64,000 nt of DNA from Agapetus fuscipes (taxonomy: Eukaryota; Arthropoda; Insecta; Trichoptera; Glossosomatidae): positions 30,480,832 to 30,544,831 of the forward strand of contig OX637332.1 of NCBI GenBank assembly GCA_951799405.1. The letters are read 5' to 3'. The notes beneath the pieces are model-generated. The model had not been told where the DNA came from. It did no database searches and saw nothing but the letters and a program-made list of their open reading frames with translations. Below, in pieces: positions 9,106 through 18,098 of this stretch (position 1 is the first letter of the stretch; each line of letters opens with the position of its first letter). The position numbers were made by a program, and so were the translations under genes.

Positions 9106-9262
9106 TCACAAGACGGCCCCCTTTCCTGTAAACGAAGAAGGACCTCAAAGGAGACAACGCGGTAAGAATTTGATAATATGTGCAGCTTCGTTGCGGTGAT
9201 TACCGACTCTTATAAGCTACACATAAATTGTAACTTCTTGCCGCGTTTTCTCCGAAAGTGTC
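9106..9262. mobile_element. SINE-M/D tail fragments in inverted arrangement
   Basis: 9106-9215 carries the SINE tail words ACGCGGTAAGAA and TGTGCAGCTTCGTTGCG in plus orientation; 9216-9262 carries TAAGCTACACATA and AACTTCTTGCCGCGTT in minus orientation. Confidence 0.55.
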
Positions 9263-9299
9263 GTTCATATGAATACCTCGAGTATGAGGCATTACATCT

Positions 9300-9670
9300 A
9301 AACTCTAAAGGATAGAGTTTGGAATGAATGGGTAAAGAAAGAATGTAAGTTGAAAGAGGATGTGAAAGTTAAGGTACAAAAGAATGTGAAGGTTTGGGCA
9401 TGTGCAATGAATGAATGATGAAAGACTGACAAAATATGTACTTATACAGTGAAAATGTGAAAGGAAAAAGAGGTAAGGGACGACCGAGAGAAGTATGGAG
9501 TGATCAGATTGAGGAGATTTTAAAGTGAGTGTAAAAGAAGAAAATGCATGAAAAAGGTGATGGATATGAATGAATTTAAAGAGGTATGTAAGGATAGGAA
9601 GAAATGGAGGCAGCTCTGCAGAGGTTTTGGCCACCCCTAACGGAACGGCGACAGAGTTACAGTTACAAAA
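9300..9670 (+). pseudogene. RTE-B LINE 3' end
   Basis: The plus strand encodes, with frame breaks, the RTE-B C-terminus (G-R-P-R-E-V-W-S-D-Q-I-E-E-I, then M-K-K-V-M-D-M-N-E-F-K-E-V-C), then GGCGACAGAGTTACAGTTAC and a short A run. It is decayed compared with 22375-22647. Confidence 0.75.
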
Positions 9671-9867
9671 AAACTCTCCACGATGGCGTGTACAGAAAAA
9701 TGTATGAAAACTCAATCACTACCTAGTCGTTCTATTGCATTTTTAATATATTTTACAGTTAATACAATCGTGGGAGTAAATGTATTGTTTTTGTACTCGG
9801 GGTAGAGATCTTAAACAGCACACCTAGCGAGATTTTAGTTTGTACGCATTTTTTTATTGGAAAGCAA
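9671..9867. other. Spacer, nothing recognised
   Basis: A short word (TGAAAACTCAATCACTACCTA, cut here to 20: TGAAAACTCAATCACTACCT) is partly shared with 32208-32230. Confidence 0.35.
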
Positions 9868-10625
9868 TTCTTCTTCTTCTTTTTGTGCCACTTCTATCGA
9901 AGATCGGCGATCATCATGGCTATTTTGACTTTAGATGCTGCGGCTTGAAACAGGGACTTGGTGCTTCTGCCGAACCATTGTCGCAGGTTTTTCAGCCACG
10001 ATGTCCTTCGGCGTCCCTGAGATCTTCTCCCCTCAATCTTACCCTGAATGATAAGATGAAGGAGACGGTACTTCTCATTCTCATAATGTGACCGAAGTAC
10101 TTTCTCTGCTTAATGGTAGGCAGGAGCTCCTTTTATAGTGCGCATTCGTTGAATGACCTCTTCATTGGTGACTAGATCACGCCAAGAGATCCGAAGCATT
10201 TTTCGGTATAGACACATCGCACGTTTAATAATAAAGAGCAATACCTAACTCAAAAAACATGAATGTTGGGAAATCACGTTTGAAGTTCAGACAGCCAGTA
10301 CAACTTGTATGGGATGAAAAAGACGACCGATGTTTTATCTCGGTCATATTCGTCCAAATTGAACGGCTGTCGCATTCTACCTATTCTTCTCGCATTGTTC
10401 TTGCGTTTTATTACAAAATCTCGATTTTCCCAATTTTCGAGTTATTTCTCTTTATTATTAAACGTGCGACATCTCGAATGCTTCATTTCGTCTCTCCAGT
10501 GCCTGCGTGAGAGTCCATCCCTCCATACCATACAGAGCGATTGGGAAAACGTAACATCTCACTATGCGCTTCAGGAGTGGAACGCAATGGTTGAGTGTAA
10601 GCGTAGAGGCTTGTACTTTGGGTAA
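9868..10625 (-). pseudogene. LINE-C reverse transcriptase C-terminus, split by a MITE
   Basis: The minus strand is the decayed relative of the plus-strand copy at 26690-27015, whose frame reads C-Y-V-F-P-I-A-L-Y-G-M-E-G-W-T-L and Y-F-G-H-V-M-R-T. The homology runs 10625-10473, is interrupted by the MITE 10218-10468, and resumes 10217-9868. The Y-G-M/S-E-x-W-T-L and F-G-H-V/I-x-R motifs are typical of the C-terminal part of arthropod RTE/Jockey-like RTs. Confidence 0.7.
10218..10468. mobile_element. MITE with 21 bp perfect terminal inverted repeats
   Basis: Ends CGCACGTTTAATAATAAAGA and its exact reverse complement at 10448-10468 (one further matching base inside). ACAT flanks both sides (10214-10217, 10469-10472). 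Removing element plus one ACAT restores the continuity of LINE-C. Length 251 bp, no ORF; the short overlapping open frames are accidental. Superfamily not assigned. Confidence 0.85.
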
Positions 10626-10786
10626 TGTATATGACAAAGCGCGGAACCCGCATGGGACGCGCCCAATCGATACGAAAACTTAATCAATACTCACTTTATA
10701 GGCAATTACCTGCAACGTTATAAGCCGAACTAACATAAAAAAACAATACTAAAGAACTAACATACTAAAAAAACACATTCCATTCT

Positions 10787-11510
10787 TATTTTTGACACAA
10801 CAATAACTTTTTTCGGGCTATGCAGCCGTGGTCTGGTTGATTCTTTCCGGACAGTTTCGCCCATTGCTCCGATGGTCATTACCAGCGGTTGGCTAGTCGC
10901 TGTGATGTTCTTACAGGATCTGCTGTACTAGAGACATACTCGTCGGTCTAATTAGACCGACAGTCTTTCTATTTTCTCTATTCTTTTCCGCCTCTATGGT
11001 GGTTGGCCACTTAGTCAGGAGAGCGCCTCCCGAACAGTCTCAGTAGTAGCATCTCGAATTCTAGGCCTTAAGTCATCATGTTAAGATGCTCAGAATCACT
11101 TTGCATTTTTGTTTGTAAATTTAAAATCATCGAGCCCTAAACCCTCACGGCTATAATCTTTCAGTGATTTCTGAGCCTCCTTTGCTTTGTGTAAACACTT
11201 GGAAAAGTGTAGCTTCACGGGAGGGCCTTCTGCCACTCGTATCTCACATAACGTTTTGCATGCGAGTCCTGTGACACATCCCCGGATGGGATGGATATAC
11301 AGGGCGTGGGTCAGTGGAGGGGAGACTGATCTTGAGAGAAGGTGTTGTACTAGAGACAACGCTAGCCTTTGGATTAGTAATCCAATTCACAAGCGACTAG
11401 CCAACCGCTGATAATGCCCATCGGAGCAGTGGGCAAAATTGTCCGGAAAGAATCAACTAGACCACGACTATATAGCCCGAATAAAGTGATTGTTGTGTCA
11501 ACAAGAACCG
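10787..11510. mobile_element. Foldback element with ~115 bp inverted arms, carrying an R1-type insertion
   Basis: Left arm 10792-10905 (TGACACAACAATAACTTT...AGCGGTTGGCTAGTCGC) and right arm 11395-11507 are inverted repeats of each other with scattered mismatches (…GCGACTAGCCAACCGCT…ATTGTTGTGTCA). The original loop was cut by the 5'-truncated R1-type element at 10937-11345. A possible 12 bp direct repeat ATTCTTATTTTT flanks at 10782 and 11533, but the right one is 25 bp outside the arm. Confidence 0.7.
10937..11345 (+). mobile_element. R1-clade LINE, 5'-truncated copy (3' UTR only)
   Basis: Homologous to 16868-17273, the 3' UTR of the R1-clade element, from the last ORF2 codons to GAGAGAAGGTGT. 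Flanked by TGTACTAGAGACA at 10924-10936 and 11346-11358, a perfect 13 bp target duplication. Confidence 0.9.
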
Positions 11511-11663
11511 GCCGTGAAAGCTTCAATGTACAATTCTTATTTTTCTTTCTACCGGTCCGAAGTCTAGTGGTAACATTTACGACTAAAAAAGGCCAAAGTG
11601 CAAATTGACAGATGGAAGTTCATCATACTATAATCTAAGTTTTGTAATAAGCAAATCGAAAAA

Positions 11664-12170
11664 GCAAAAGAATATCCAGAGTCATAATAAAAGGAGGGCT
11701 TGTATGAAGAAGGTTATGACTCTGGATGAAATGAAAGAAGTGTGTAAGGACTGAAAGAAACGGCGGTTGATCTGTAATTCTGGCGGCTAGGGCTAGGGCT
11801 TCTTAAGTTTCCCATTTTTTTTGTAAATTTTTAAATTAGAATTTTGTAATTTGTATTTGCTTTTCATGTTTATCCATCTGTTAATATCTAAAATATTATT
11901 TGTTGTATAATATATTCCTTGACTTAAAGGTTGATATGCGGCTGGCCGCCCATGCTGTAGATAATGATTCACTTTGCCAATGTCACCCCTGTTTCAGGGA
12001 AGGTCGGCAGGAGTTGCAAGGTGTATGTTCATTTGAGATTCGGTTTTTTATATTGTAGGACCACATGCGGCGTGTTTAAGCGCGAACTTATAAGTGTCTG
12101 TTTGTGAAAATGGATATAATGTGAATCTCTAATGTAACTTTTTTTTTGCAACTAAGATTAGATTAGATAG
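11664..12170 (+). mobile_element. RTE-A LINE 3' end with module
   Basis: 11664-11780 is a broken RT C-terminus (M-K-K-V-M-T-L-D-E-M-K-E-V-C, then a stop), 11781-11915 the 3' UTR, and 11916-12170 the full terminal module with an AGATTAGATTAGAT tail. It shows the module physically joined to RTE-A coding sequence. Confidence 0.85.
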
Positions 12171-12289
12171 AAATAAAAAAGAATTTGAATCGACAAGAAA
12201 AATCATTGTGAAATTTCCCTGTTAGACATTGTAACACTCGTGCTATAATGGCCCTCGTTACTTGACAGCGGCATTAATAACAATGCAAT

Positions 12290-12510
12290 TCCTTGACTTA
12301 TAGGCTAGTATGAGGCTGACATACTGTAAGAAATGGTTCACTTTACCAATGCCACTCCTGTTTCAGGGAAGGTCGGCAAAAATTGCAGGGTTTATGTTCA
12401 TTCAACTTTTGGATTTTTGAGCATTTGTAAGCGCGAACATTCACGTGTTTGTTTGTGGGCTGATGCCCACAATTATATGAGCTTTGAATGTTAGTATGTC
12501 TTTGTAATCT
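12290..12510 (+). mobile_element. RTE-A module, part of an inverted duplicated segment
   Basis: Starts TCCTTGACTTATAGGCTAG and ends near GTCTTTGTAATCTC. Together with the spacer 12511-12790 and the opposite module 12792-13049 it recurs, inverted, at 28028-28608. Confidence 0.75.
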
Positions 12511-12791
12511 CCCTCCTGGGTTGCTTAAAAAAGAACCCCATAAAAATAAACATCCATGTTTTTTCCTTGAAAGACATTCTAAAATAATCTAACGGTGTAA
12601 ATTTAATAAATCATGTACAAGAATATGCATTAAATTGAGGTAAAATTGTACTTTGACCTTTGCTTTCTACTCATCTTAATAGAAAAGCGGGAAATAAGTC
12701 AAAAAGTGGAAAACGAAATGTCTGACTGGATGAAATGTCCGAAGGTTTGTTAATACAAATTTTCCGAGAAGGTAGACATGTTATGTTGTGA
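12511..12791. repeat. ~280 bp non-module sequence duplicated at 28285-28590
   Basis: Reverse-complement match to 28285-28590 with few differences, for example GAAAGACATTCTAAAATAAT here and its complement near 28490. No coding sequence. Confidence 0.8.
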
Positions 12792-13355
12792 CTGAATCTA
12801 AAAATTAAATGTCAGCTGCAGAGATATATATCATTTGAGATTCATATTAAACGCATAACCAAAAGCAGACATGTATATTTTCGCGCTTACACATGCCGCA
12901 TGTGGACCTACAATATAAAAACCCAATCTCAAATGAACATAAGCCCTGCAACTCTTTCCGACCTTCCCTGAAACAGGGGTGACATTGGCAAAGTGAAACA
13001 TTTTGTACAGTTGTATGATCAGCCTCATACCAACCTATAAGTCAAGGAATACAAACAATTAATTACATTTAAGTATGTAAAAAAAAAAAATATTCTATAA
13101 AAAAGTGAAAAATAATTTTTAAAAGCCTCAGCCTTAAATGCTAGCATTACAGATCAACCGCCATTTCTTTCGGTCATTGCATACTTTTTTCATTCTTCCA
13201 GAGTCATAACCTTTTTCATACAATCTCTCCGTTTATTATGACTCGGGATATCCCATTTATTCGCTATTTCGGAAATTTGGTCCATCCATACCTTTCTCGG
13301 TCTTCCTCTACCACGACATCAATCTATTCTTGCGACATATACTTTCGTTGGTAAT
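12792..13355 (-). mobile_element. RTE-A LINE 3' end with module
   Basis: Minus strand: 13355-13150 is a broken RT C-terminus (complement of CGGTCTTCCTCTACCACGAC = G-R-G-R-P-R type), 13149-13050 the 3' UTR, 13049-12792 the terminal module. The tail reaches TGAATCTAAAAATTAA. Confidence 0.8.
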
Positions 13356-13404
13356 AATATCAGGCTGATTTATTTGGTGAGCGGTGTTTTTTGTGTGAAT
13401 CACA

Positions 13405-13482
13405 CATTAAGAGTCCTTTGCGAGCTTGGTCATCGCTGTAGAAAGAAAAAAATCTCAAGCAAGACCCAGTTGACGTAAGGCT
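13405..13482 (-). mobile_element. SINE-D fragment, left of the R1 insertion
   Basis: Minus-strand match to the SINE-D body (AGCTTGGTCATCGCTGTAG, TCAAGCAAGACCCAGTTG). It is cut after AAGGCT by the R1-clade element and continues at 17288 with GGATGGAC. GTTGACGTAAGGCT (13469-13482) is the left target duplication. Confidence 0.7.
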
Positions 13483-13538
13483 TGACGTTGTTTTGTATTT
13501 AATAGGAGGAAGGAGCAACATCAGACCGGGTCTGAGGA

Positions 13539-16500
13539 ATGCCCTGCCAGGATTGCGGCGATGCGGAGATCCGTCGCCCGCACAGACTACTAATGGAGGG
13601 CCTCAAGAACATCGGTCAGCTGAACCTGAACGGCAGCCGGGCGGCAACGCTTGAGCTGCGGCACACCATGGATGTGCTGCAGCTTGACGTGGTCCTCGTC
13701 CAAGAGCAGTATTCAGTCGGTGGTGTCACTGTGGGACTGGGCTCTGCCTGCAGAGTGGCTGAGGTAGGTCCCCGTCCCATGGCGGGTGTCGCTGTTCGCG
13801 ACCCATTGGCTAGGGTACTGTTCCTATCGCATCTGTCAACGGAGCACCAGGCGTGTGTGGAAATCCAGTGGCCTTCGGGCCCTCCTGTCTACCTTATTTC
13901 CGTCTACTTCCAATACTCAACTCCTACAGACGCTTTCCTTGGTCCCTTGGAACATGCCCTGCTGTCCCTTAGGGGTCGCAGGGTTTTGGTTGCAGGGGAC
14001 GTCAACATACAATCCCCGCTGTGGACCTCACGGGTCACCGCCCATAGGGGTAGGGACTTGGGGAGGGCACAGCTGGAGGAATTCATTAACACACATCAGC
14101 TCATGGTGGTCAATGATCATCTTGCACCCGCTACCTGCACACCACACGCCGGAGGAGAGTCCTCCATTGACGTGACACTACACACTACGCCTAACTTCCC
14201 TTGCATCGCTGACTGGAGGGTCCATTTGGACGCCACAATCAGCGACCATAGGCTGATCACTTTTACACTTGCGCCATCTAACACTGAACAAGCGTCTTAT
14301 TCTCCCCCCACATCACTTCCTGGGTTGTTCCGGACTAGATGCGACGAGGACACCTGGACCCGTTTGCGATCTAGACTGTCCGATGAATTTGATCGTCTGG
14401 CCGGAAGGGGTTTCCGTGATCCGGAGGTTGTGGCCTCTTACTTTCAGGACGCTGTGGTTAGGGCTTCTGCGGATGTTCTGGGTCGGCGTGGTCCCCGTAG
14501 GGGTCCCCGCTCTGCTATATGGTGGACTGAGGAGCTCTCTCGGCTGAAGGCTAGTGTGAACAGGCTGCGTCGCGACCTGCGAAACACGGTTGCCGGCCGG
14601 GAGTGTCCCTGTGGCCTCCCACCTGCACAAATCCACGAAACCTTGCTTTATATCGAGTCTTTAAATGTTGTTCCTAGAGTTATATCGAGTCAAGCTCCTT
14701 CCTCATGCTCTCACTGCTCATCCACTGACTTTTACATTATGTATGGCATGTCTCCTGTTGAGTTCCTTAGACGTTCCGTGCGCGGGAGGATCTCTGGCTA
14801 CAAGAGGAAACTCCTCGTAGCTAAGAGAGAATCTTGGCGGGAATTCGTCACAGCCTCGGCTAACCCGGACCCATGGGGCGCTGCCTATCGCTCAGTGGCT
14901 CACACCACTCCGATGGGTGGCGTGTTATGCGGTATTAGGGCTCCTGGGAGCGGGGTGGTCACGAGCTCGCTGGCGGAAACCACCGGCGCATTTCTTGACT
15001 CGCTCCTTTCCCGGGATGAGCCTGAGGCGGACACGGACCACGACCTTCAAATCCGCCGTGTTACGGCTCTTCCCATGAATGTTCCCTCCTCCACCCTGCC
15101 ATCCGTGGAGGAACTCAACAAAATTTTTTGTGGGCTGACAACACGTAAAGCGCCCGGCCCTGACCGCATCGACAATTTAATTGCCAAGGCGGCTTGGGCT
15201 GTTGCGCCGAACGACATCTGCTCACTCTTTTCAGAATGTCTTCGACTGGGCGTCTTCCCGCGATGCTGGAAGACGGGCCTCCTCAAGGTTATCCCCAAAT
15301 TCACCTCTAAGCCCCCGACTGATCCTAAGGCATATCGCCCTATCTCTCTATTGCCCGTTTTCGGCAAAGTGCTTGAAAAGCTCATCGCTTCTCGAATCGA
15401 GTTTCACTTCAAAACAGCCGGTTTCCCCATATCGTGTCATCAATTCGGTTTTAGGCCCGGCATCTCCACCGAGGATGCCATCCGCTCTGTCCTTGCTGCT
15501 GTTCAGGCCTCCCGCTGCAAGTATGTCCTTGCAGTGATGCTTGACATATCTGGTGCCTTTGATGGCGCATGGTGGCCCATGGTACTTGCGAAGCTTAGAC
15601 TTCGACAGGTCCCTGGCAACCTTTATGCTTCCATTGCCAGCTACCTTTCGGAGCGCAGCATCATCTTTGATGCGGGCCCAAATATCATCGTCCGAGACAT
15701 TACACGGGGCTGCCCCCAGGGATCTGTCCTAGGCCCTATGCTCTGGAATGTGCTCTTCGATGACCTCTTATCACTACCACTTCCTTCCGGCTGTGAAATG
15801 CGCGCATATGCCGATGACGCCCTCCTCACTGTTGAGGCGAACAGCAGAAGTTCCCTCGAATCATCGGCTAAACTTGCCCTGCAAGCTATCCACTCCTGGG
15901 GTACACGCAATAAACTCTCCTTTGCCCCCCACAAAACCGAGGCCATCCTCCTCAAGGGTCGTCTCAGTCCTGCTCGCCCCCCTATTATCGATTTCGAGGG
16001 CTCCAGAGTGAAACTGTCCCAAGCAGTAACTTACCTTGGAGTTACCTTGGACGGTAATCTATCTTTCGTCGAACACGCAAAGCGCATTATCCAGAAGGGT
16101 AATGGCGCCTTCGGCAAGGTTGCTAGGCTCTCTCACGTCACTTGGGGACTTAGAGGTCGTTCACTCCGTATCTTGTATCAGGCAACCTTCATCGGAACAG
16201 CACTCTACGCAGCCGGCTGCTGGGCTGATAAGAGCCTTTTGAGTCTACAGCGGCGTGTCATCCTTTCCGGCCAGAGATTATCTCTCCGCTTGCTCACCAA
16301 GGCGTACAGATCCGCGTCAACGGACTGTCTCCCCGTTCTTGCCGGTGTCCTTCCTCTGGATCTTCACCTCCAGGTTGCCAACGCCATAAGTCTTTTGAGA
16401 CGCGGCCTCACCGCTACTATCGGCGAAGATAGCATTGATCCCCCCACCCGAGAAATATCCTCTGGAACTCGGAAACTGGTTGTGCTTATGGCTCTCCGCG

Positions 16501-16883
16501 TGTGGCAAAAACGATGGGATTCCTCCGACAAAGGCAGAACCACCTTTTCTTTCTTTCCCTCGGTCCGTGAGAGATACGAGGCTCCTTGGTTGGTCCCGGA
16601 CCATTGGACCAGTCAGTTCTTGACTGGTCACGGTAAATTTAGGGCCAGGCTCTTCCAGCTTGGCCTCTCAAGGGGGTCGGGTTGTGAGTGCGGAGCGACG
16701 CTGCAGGATGTGCGACACATCCTGTGGGACTGCGAAGCCTTGCAGCCTGGTCGTGAGGCGCTCTTCAACGCTGTCAGACCGGCCATCGGCCCGATCGGAT
16801 ATGCGGACTTTGTGGCCAACAAATCTAACTTTGGGGCTTTTTCAAAGTTTTGTGCTAGCTATGGCGAGAACTCGTCTGTCTAA
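13539..16883 (+). CDS. R1-clade ORF2: endonuclease and reverse transcriptase
   Basis: 1114 codons, uninterrupted. Apurinic-like endonuclease near residues 25-246 (L-N-L-N-G-S-R near 28, V-L-V-Q-E-Q near 53, V-A-G-D-V-N near 150, S-D-H-R-L near 237). Reverse transcriptase near 525-800 (K-A-P-G-P-D-R-I near 534, Y-R-P-I-S-L-L, G-C-P-Q-G-S-V-L-G-P, Y-A-D-D near 756). A C-terminal C-E-C...H...C zinc motif near 1048-1064, as in R1/LOA-group elements. Residues ~370-405 are coded by a locally AT-rich stretch (14640-14755) unlike the rest and may be an in-frame insertion. The ATG used is the first in the open frame; without ORF1 the true start is uncertain. Confidence 0.92.
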   Translation: MPCQDCGDAEIRRPHRLLMEGLKNIGQLNLNGSRAATLELRHTMDVLQLDVVLVQEQYSVGGVTVGLGSACRVAEVGPRPMAGVAVRDPLARVLFLSHLSTEHQACVEIQWPSGPPVYLISVYFQYSTPTDAFLGPLEHALLSLRGRRVLVAGDVNIQSPLWTSRVTAHRGRDLGRAQLEEFINTHQLMVVNDHLAPATCTPHAGGESSIDVTLHTTPNFPCIADWRVHLDATISDHRLITFTLAPSNTEQASYSPPTSLPGLFRTRCDEDTWTRLRSRLSDEFDRLAGRGFRDPEVVASYFQDAVVRASADVLGRRGPRRGPRSAIWWTEELSRLKASVNRLRRDLRNTVAGRECPCGLPPAQIHETLLYIESLNVVPRVISSQAPSSCSHCSSTDFYIMYGMSPVEFLRRSVRGRISGYKRKLLVAKRESWREFVTASANPDPWGAAYRSVAHTTPMGGVLCGIRAPGSGVVTSSLAETTGAFLDSLLSRDEPEADTDHDLQIRRVTALPMNVPSSTLPSVEELNKIFCGLTTRKAPGPDRIDNLIAKAAWAVAPNDICSLFSECLRLGVFPRCWKTGLLKVIPKFTSKPPTDPKAYRPISLLPVFGKVLEKLIASRIEFHFKTAGFPISCHQFGFRPGISTEDAIRSVLAAVQASRCKYVLAVMLDISGAFDGAWWPMVLAKLRLRQVPGNLYASIASYLSERSIIFDAGPNIIVRDITRGCPQGSVLGPMLWNVLFDDLLSLPLPSGCEMRAYADDALLTVEANSRSSLESSAKLALQAIHSWGTRNKLSFAPHKTEAILLKGRLSPARPPIIDFEGSRVKLSQAVTYLGVTLDGNLSFVEHAKRIIQKGNGAFGKVARLSHVTWGLRGRSLRILYQATFIGTALYAAGCWADKSLLSLQRRVILSGQRLSLRLLTKAYRSASTDCLPVLAGVLPLDLHLQVANAISLLRRGLTATIGEDSIDPPTREISSGTRKLVVLMALRVWQKRWDSSDKGRTTFSFFPSVRERYEAPWLVPDHWTSQFLTGHGKFRARLFQLGLSRGSGCECGATLQDVRHILWDCEALQPGREALFNAVRPAIGPIGYADFVANKSNFGAFSKFCASYGENSSV

Positions 16884-17273
16884 TTAGACCGATTTTCTTT
16901 CTTCTTTTCTTTATTCTTTCCCACCTCTATGGTGGTTGGCCACTTAGTCTGGAGAGCACCTCCCGAACAGTCTCAGTAGTAACATCTCGAATTTAGGCCT
17001 TAAGTCATATGTTAAGACGCTCAGAATCACTTTGCATTTTTGTTTGTAAAATTAAAATCCTCGAGCCCTAAACCCCACGGCCATAATCTTTTAGTGATTT
17101 CTGAGCCTCCTTTGCTTTGTGTAAACACTTGGGAAAGTGTAGCTTCACGGGAGGGCCTTCTGCCACTCGCATCTCACATAACTTTTGCATGCGAGTCCTG
17201 TGACACATCCCCGGATGGGATGGATATACAGGGCGTGGGTCAGTGGAGGGGAGACTGACCCCTGAGAGAAGGT
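16884..17273 (+). other. R1-clade element 3' UTR
   Basis: Ends GAGAGAAGGTGT without poly(A), like R1-type elements. Shares CTATGGTGGTTGGCCACTTA and GTGACACATCCCCGGATGGG with 10937-11345. Confidence 0.85.
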
Positions 17274-17287
17274 GTTGACGTAAGGCT

Positions 17288-17372
17288 GGATGGACGTATG
17301 GATTTTTTATGGCCAGAGAGCGAAAATCACATCCCGACAGTTCAGTTGGTAAAGTGCTTCATTTCATTGTCT
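17288..17372 (-). mobile_element. SINE-D fragment, right of the R1 insertion
   Basis: GGATGGAC continues the SINE body from 13482. 17335-17365 (CCCGACAGTTCAGTTGGTAAAGTGC) is a plus-oriented tRNA-like A-box fragment of SINE-M type; the quoted word is abbreviated as GACAGTTCAGTTGGTAAAGT. Confidence 0.5.
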
Positions 17373-17394
17373 TTTTTTGGTGTTAACCTACTTA

Positions 17395-17835
17395 TTTTAT
17401 TTCATCCTAAGTCATAACCTTTTTCAGTAAAGTTTTCCTTTAATTATGACACTGGAAATCCCATTCATTTGCTTTTTCTGGAATTTGGTCCATCCATACC
17501 AGCTTTCTTGGTCTTTTTCATCAACGACATCGATCTATTCTTGCAACGGATACTTTCTTCGTCAGTATTTAGCATTATTTCTCTCCAAATGTCAAAATCA
17601 TCTAAAAAAAATCTTTTTAATCTTCACTTTCACACTTTCCCTTGCACCACATTCTTCTCTTACAATCATTCTTCACCCTATCACTCCGTTTTTTTTCCAA
17701 TCATACTTCTAAGATAGTCCACTTCCACTGTACGGATTACTAATTTCACATTCTCTCACTGTCCAGGCTTCACTTCGATACATCAAGACAGACATTTCAT
17801 TAAATGCGTCAGTCTTCATTTTTTCGTTTTTGTAT
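17395..17835 (-). pseudogene. RTE-A-like RT C-terminus
   Basis: Minus-strand homology to the C-terminal coding part of 59699-60150 (complements of CATCCATACC, TCTTCACTTTCACACTTTCCC-type words and GTCCAGGCTTCACTTC). Many frame breaks, no module at its 3' end. Confidence 0.65.
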
Positions 17836-17931
17836 TGTATAATTTTTCTCTCACTCAGAAGATTTTTGGAGTTTTTTGTGACAAAAAATTGTCAGTGTAA
17901 TCAATCGTATGGCCTTTACTAACTTCACTTC
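17836..17931. other. Spacer
   Basis: Contains TTTTTGTGACAAAAAATTGTCA, also present near 19118-19142 and abbreviated here as GTGACAAAAAATTGTCA; no element assigned. Confidence 0.35.
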
Positions 17932-18030
17932 CCAAGTAACCTTTTAGGTTTTAAAAAGGTTACAAGAAGGTTAAAAAAGGTTCTGGGACCTTTTTGTAAC
18001 CTTTTTAAAACCTAAAAGGTTACTTGGGTT
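17932..18030. repeat. Short hairpin (snap-back) insertion
   Basis: Inverted repeat CCCAAGTAACCTTTTAGG... with its complement ...CCTAAAAGGTTACTTGGG; arms of ~45 bp around a GGTTCTGGGACC centre. It interrupts an RTE sequence (TTCACTTCC before, CTCTCCCTGTCCTGGCTTC after). Confidence 0.75.
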
Positions 18031-18035
18031 CCTCT

Positions 18036-18094
18036 CCCTGTCCTGGCTTCACTTCCATACATCAAGGCATAGATTTCATTAATTATGTCAGTAT
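18036..18094 (-). pseudogene. RTE RT fragment
   Basis: CTGTCCTGGCTTCACTTCCA matches the minus-strand RT coding segment coding for W-T-x-S/N-E-R. Confidence 0.55.
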
Positions 18095-18098
18095 ACTA

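Larger units (their letters stand above)
13483..17273 (+). mobile_element. R1-clade non-LTR retrotransposon
   Basis: 3.79 kb: a 56 bp leader, an open ORF2 and a 390 bp 3' UTR. It is flanked by GTTGACGTAAGGCT at 13469-13482 and 17274-17287, a perfect 14 bp target duplication, the length reported for R1 in 28S rDNA. The target here is a SINE copy, not rDNA. ORF1 is absent, so the copy is 5'-truncated just before ORF2, or the family lacks ORF1. A second, truncated copy is at 10937-11345. Composition is much more GC-rich than the surroundings. Confidence 0.9.

Noticed and set aside
9305..9715. 136-codon minus-strand frame rich in Phe, Leu, Ser and His
   Set aside because: It is the antisense of the RTE-B C-terminus (plus-strand homology). 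The same applies to 18024-18602 on the plus strand.
10782..11544. ATTCTTATTTTT on both sides of the foldback as a 12 bp target duplication
   Set aside because: The right copy lies ~25 bp outside the arm and the word is low-complexity; could be chance.
15047..15385. 112-codon minus-strand frame and other overlapping frames within 13539-16883
   Set aside because: Antisense or shifted shadows of the GC-rich R1-clade ORF2.
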